A DNA stretch of 64,000 nt from Acarospora socialis. Taxonomy: Eukaryota > Ascomycota > Lecanoromycetes > Acarosporales > Acarosporaceae. The position numbers were made by a program, and so were the translations under genes. The stretch spans positions 749,001 through 813,000 of the forward strand of contig JAMYGW020000006.1 of the NCBI GenBank assembly GCA_025617375.2, read 5' to 3'. Each line of letters starts with the position of its first letter. The first letter of the stretch is position 1. Under the pieces are notes generated by a model. It did no database searches, had not been told where the DNA came from, and was given only the letters and a program-made list of their open reading frames with translations. Below are positions 60,549-64,000 of the stretch, one piece after another.

Positions 60549-63500
60549 ATGGAGACTGTTCCAACAGTGAGGCCTCCCCTTTCGCTGCGTCACTCGACTT
60601 CTTCACTCGACCGCCGTGCCTCCGCGTTGCAAGATGGAACTGTTCGTTCTCACATTCCTTGACCGAAGCTGCTCCATTCGTGTTGAACGTGCAATGGCTG
60701 ACGGACATGATTAATGTAGCTCTGTGCGACAAGCACCGTTGGTGTTGCGGCACTTGGATACTCTTTCGGCCGCGAAGCACAGCCTGCAACTCCAAGGCCG
60801 GGTTCAAACAAAAGAAAAGCTGGCGGGGAGACTTTCTTTGCTGAGAACATACAACCTACAAATATCACCACCACCACAAAAGTCACGTCTCTACAGGATT
60901 CTTTACCGTCCACATTACCGAATGACAGCTCAACCCCTTCCCCAAGCTCGCAACCGGTACCCAATGTACAGACTACGGCAAGTCAAACGTCTTTGTACGC
61001 GGCAGAACCACAATCCATCGGCGAGAATGAAGTGCATGTGCAGTCGAGTTATCCAGGACTGGGCCCACATCCGGCGACACGGGAGCGGCCGATATCCTTC
61101 GAACACAGGGGTAACGGTACCAATCGATCATCCTCATGGATAAAACGATTGTCGACGTTGTCGTCATCCTCCCACAACGAGAGTGCCAGTCCGAGCTCTC
61201 GCTCCGGTTCGCCTTCCATGTCCTTCTCCAACGGCTCGAGTGCACCGATTCTCCCACACGTCAACTCAAGCCCAGCAGTGTTACCGCCCAACAAGCTCGT
61301 CAAGCGAACATCATCCCAACGAGCTTTACATGGCACTGTCACCTCCCAGCAACCTTCCTCTCGACCTCAATTTCCGACACTCCGGAGACCTGCGACCAGC
61401 CACCAGAGATCGGCAACCCTACGACAGCAATACCCTCAAGATTTCGAGACCGAGCCGCCAGCTTCGGCTCGACAGATGTTTGCTGTACCGTCGTCACCCA
61501 TCGGCCGCTCCACCCCTCGTTCCAGCAGTATTGGTCATTGGCAGCCGCACTTTCGACGAAAACCCAAAAATCCTTCAGGGGAGGGGCCGCCAGCGAAACG
61601 GAATACCGCCGGCGGAACTTATCAGAACGAAACAATTAGGCGCATCACTCCGGATGTCGATCAACTTCCAACGCTCCTTATGGCCACCTCAATAAGCCCC
61701 AAGGTCTCTGAGGAGGCAGCGTGTGACGATCGTAGCAACAACCCTCTCACGGGCAGTGGATCAAATACTCCATCCGGTATCCGTTCGTCTTTTGCGTCTT
61801 CTACAGACGCCTCAGACTCGGACCGTCCTCGACGTTCCTTCTCCATCGGCGATATGCTGTCTTCCCGAACGCCATATTCCTGGAAAGGTGCGCAATCGAG
61901 CAGTCACCTCAAAAAAGCTCACCGTTCGAATGGTATTACTGGAAGGAGGGTAGCTTCGGCCCCACAAACCTCTAAGCTGCGCCGCACCACAATTTCTAGC
62001 CAAGCAGATATTGGGTACTCCCCAGGACGGAGAAATATGACGGATCCTACCATTTTGCACCACGTCTCTTCTGAGATGGGTACTACGGACTCACCAGTCC
62101 TCCACTCGTCCGGTCTGCATGGTGCGCCTGTGCTTCCCTCACCGCTGTATTCGCCGAACGCTTTCCAGATTGACTTTCGGAATGGCGTATCATCGCATCC
62201 TTCCACTTCTCACTCGGAGTCGCCTTCTACAAGTTCATACGTAACGTCAGCACCCCCGTCATCGCCCCCTGTACCCATTCTCGCCATGAACCGGCCCCAG
62301 CGCTACTCGGTAGGCCCTTCGGATCGTGCATCGACACTGGTAGGGTCGGACAATGATGCGAGAGGCTTCATCGACGAGGAGGAGATGGACTTTCAGAGCG
62401 AGACCGTTTTCGATTCCTTGAGGACGGGCGCAACTGGCAGTAGCAACTCTGGAACAAGAGGACCTCGGATCGAGACAATCTTTGATGAATCTCCACCTCC
62501 TGATATTCGCAAGCCAAAGTTGGTTGACTTGCAGGAGCTACTGCGCGACGGTTCATTCTCCAGCGCTCAGGCCAACACAGATAGCAAGCGTCGCCTGATT
62601 GAAGAAGAGGAAGGCCTCTCAACCCCTATTCGAGCGAATGCTTCGAAACAGGACGATGACGACTTCCCCACACCTGTGAATCGTCAAGTTGACCGATTGC
62701 TTCATCCTGTAGTCGCCGCTTCTCCAGCTGAGGTGCCAAGTTCTCTAAACCTAGGTCAACTCGAATGGGATGACGACGATCTCGGTCGGAGCACCGGACA
62801 ATGGGCATTTGAGGGTGAGGAAGGCGAAGACTGGGATTGCGATGATGGAGACGTTGCAAGTCACGATCACACGGGAGGGCCATCAATCTCTCTCGGACAC
62901 AGTCGTGTTATCGTTCAGATCAATCCCGCAGTGACAGGCCGCAACCCGCTTGCCTGTACCGACGAATCAGAGAAGAGAGATTCAAGAAACAACATCTTTG
63001 ATTGGTCTGAGCAACATAACGTGGAGAAGGACGCTTTACAAGGCTCATCCCCGAGACCCAGTACGGTTCATGGCAAGCAGGGCGCCGAGAGCCGGGGCAG
63101 CCGTCCCACGGGCCGTCGAGGTCCACACGCTGTACATCTACGGAGTCAGAGTGTTCCTGTCACTCCAGATACCTCTATCCATCGCGATCACGGGACCTCA
63201 TCGTCCAAACTCGGCCCATGGGGATTGGGTAACAAGGGCGTTAGCGAAGACTGGAACGATGATTTTGAGTTTGAGGAACCGAATGTACGCGATGGGCAAG
63301 GAGATGGGGTTAGGGATCTCGATCCGACCAGCCGTACCATTCCTGATTTCGTCCCCAAAGCGATTCTGGAACGACAAGCAAGCGTGCACGGACAATTCGG
63401 TCAAGTCAGAGAGTTTGCACTAATGGTTGAAGAACTCAAGCGGCTTCGTGCTCAGGCAAGCTCGCTTGGCATCATTGAAGGGCCGTCGGTCGAGTTGTGG

Positions 63501-64000
63501 AAAGAAGCTGAGGGTATCATCAACCTTGCGACGCAAGATGACGACGAGCGAGAATACTCTCCTCCTCACTCTCCTTCGTCTCCGCGGTCGAACCCTGACC
63601 CATTCGAGGACGATTCTGTAACAAATCAGAATCGGCGCATTTCCCTCCACTCGCCAACTCAGGAGCAAATTACGGTCAAGCGAGATAGCCACGACTTCGG
63701 GTCTACAATCCCGAGTCTGGAGGTAATTTCGAGATTTACCACTCCTCCACCTATGCGAACTCGTAAGGAGTCCTCGGCCAAAGCGAAGTCGGTTTTGGAA
63801 ACTATTTACCAGCAGCGAGGCAACAATGATCCTCTGTTGACAGACATGGAATCTCGTACGCAGAAGAAACTCCCGTTTGACACAACCTCCCTTCGGGACC
63901 TTGTCGTCCGTGCTGGCGTTGTTACCAGAGCAGTCAAAGAGATCGTGCGGAAAGCGGAGAACACCCCTCAAGCTCAGGTTCGACAATTATCCCCACCACC
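60549..64000 (+). CDS. Byr4/Bfa1-like cytokinesis regulator (partial, runs off the right edge)
   Basis: A continuous plus-strand frame from about 60897 to the window end encodes more than 1030 residues rich in Ser, Pro, Arg and Asp. Features include SSSWIKRLSTLSSSS, RRSFSIGDMLSSR, an acidic stretch with EGEEGEDWDCDD, GLGNKGVSEDWNDDFEFEEP, and a helical block GQVREFALMVEELKRLRAQA followed by ELWKEAEGIINLA. Near the edge there is TTSLRDLVVRAGVVTRAV. These fit the fungal Byr4/Bfa1 family, which with Cdc16/Bub2 forms the GAP that restrains the Spg1/Tem1 GTPase at spindle poles and so controls septation. I propose a first exon 60549-60641 (METVPTVRPPLSLRHSTSSL) joined by a 255-base intron (GTTCGT...CTACAG); this is tentative. 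The family call is from memory of motif patterns. Confidence 0.55.

Noticed and set aside
1-64000. Transposons, LTR elements, tRNA or rRNA genes, CRISPR arrays, secondary-metabolite cluster
   Set aside because: No reverse transcriptase, transposase or integrase-like frame, no long terminal or inverted repeats, no B-box GGTTCRANTCC in context, no spaced direct repeats and no synthase genes were seen by eye.

Overview
The window is nuclear DNA of a filamentous ascomycete (Pezizomycotina). Genes carry many short introns (about 45-75 bases) with GTRNGT-type donors, CTNAC-like branch points and YAG acceptors. Every protein recognised belongs to a conserved fungal family, and no bacterial-style operon or phage-like feature is present. 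Class cannot be fixed from sequence alone; Dothideomycetes would fit. I assembled exon models by hand. For every complete gene the summed exon length is a multiple of three and the joins restore conserved family motifs, so most models are firm. No expression or homology search was available.

Layout. 1-0.5 kb: N-terminus of a Ser/Pro-rich protein, possibly a Gcn4/Jun-type bZIP factor, leaving the window on the left. 3.2-5.7 kb: PH-domain protein of the Mug6 type. 7.1-10.8 kb: SulP transporter with STAS and cyclic-nucleotide domains (Vsb1/YGR125W family). 12.1-12.9 kb: GINS subunit Psf1. 13.6-15.5 kb: HMG-box factor. 18.3-21.1 kb: DDT/WHIM-like plus PHD chromatin protein. 22.2-23.4 kb: Caf40/Rcd1. 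24.0-27.3 kb: Kin1/PAR-1 kinase. All of these are on the minus strand.

28.3-40.2 kb is a plus-strand block: a GPATCH1-type splicing factor, an N-myristoylated UBTD-type ubiquitin-domain protein and the 2177-residue calcium channel Cch1. After that strands alternate: DIM-5/Clr4 H3K9 methyltransferase (minus) divergent from Rrp1 (plus); long-chain-base kinase (minus); beta-COP Sec26 (minus) divergent from Mago nashi (plus); Vid24/Gid4 (plus); Gcn20 ABCF protein (minus); and a Byr4/Bfa1-like cytokinesis regulator (plus) that leaves the window on the right.

The genes are housekeeping and signalling functions that do not form one pathway: calcium entry, vacuolar transport, sphingolipid signalling, polarity kinase, mRNA deadenylation and splicing, ribosome biogenesis, vesicle coat, DNA replication, heterochromatin, gluconeogenic enzyme degradation. 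I saw no secondary-metabolite cluster, transposon, tRNA, rRNA or CRISPR array. The gene-poor intervals (0.5-3.2, 15.5-18.3, 40.2-42.3 and 57.6-60.5 kb) hold no convincing genes. The most noteworthy observations are small scale: repeated phospho-motif-like units in the Mug6-type protein, a dispersed 15-base repeat, an initiator-codon-only exon that creates a myristoylation signal, microexons in dim-5, and a conserved-looking cyclic-nucleotide pocket on a SulP transporter.
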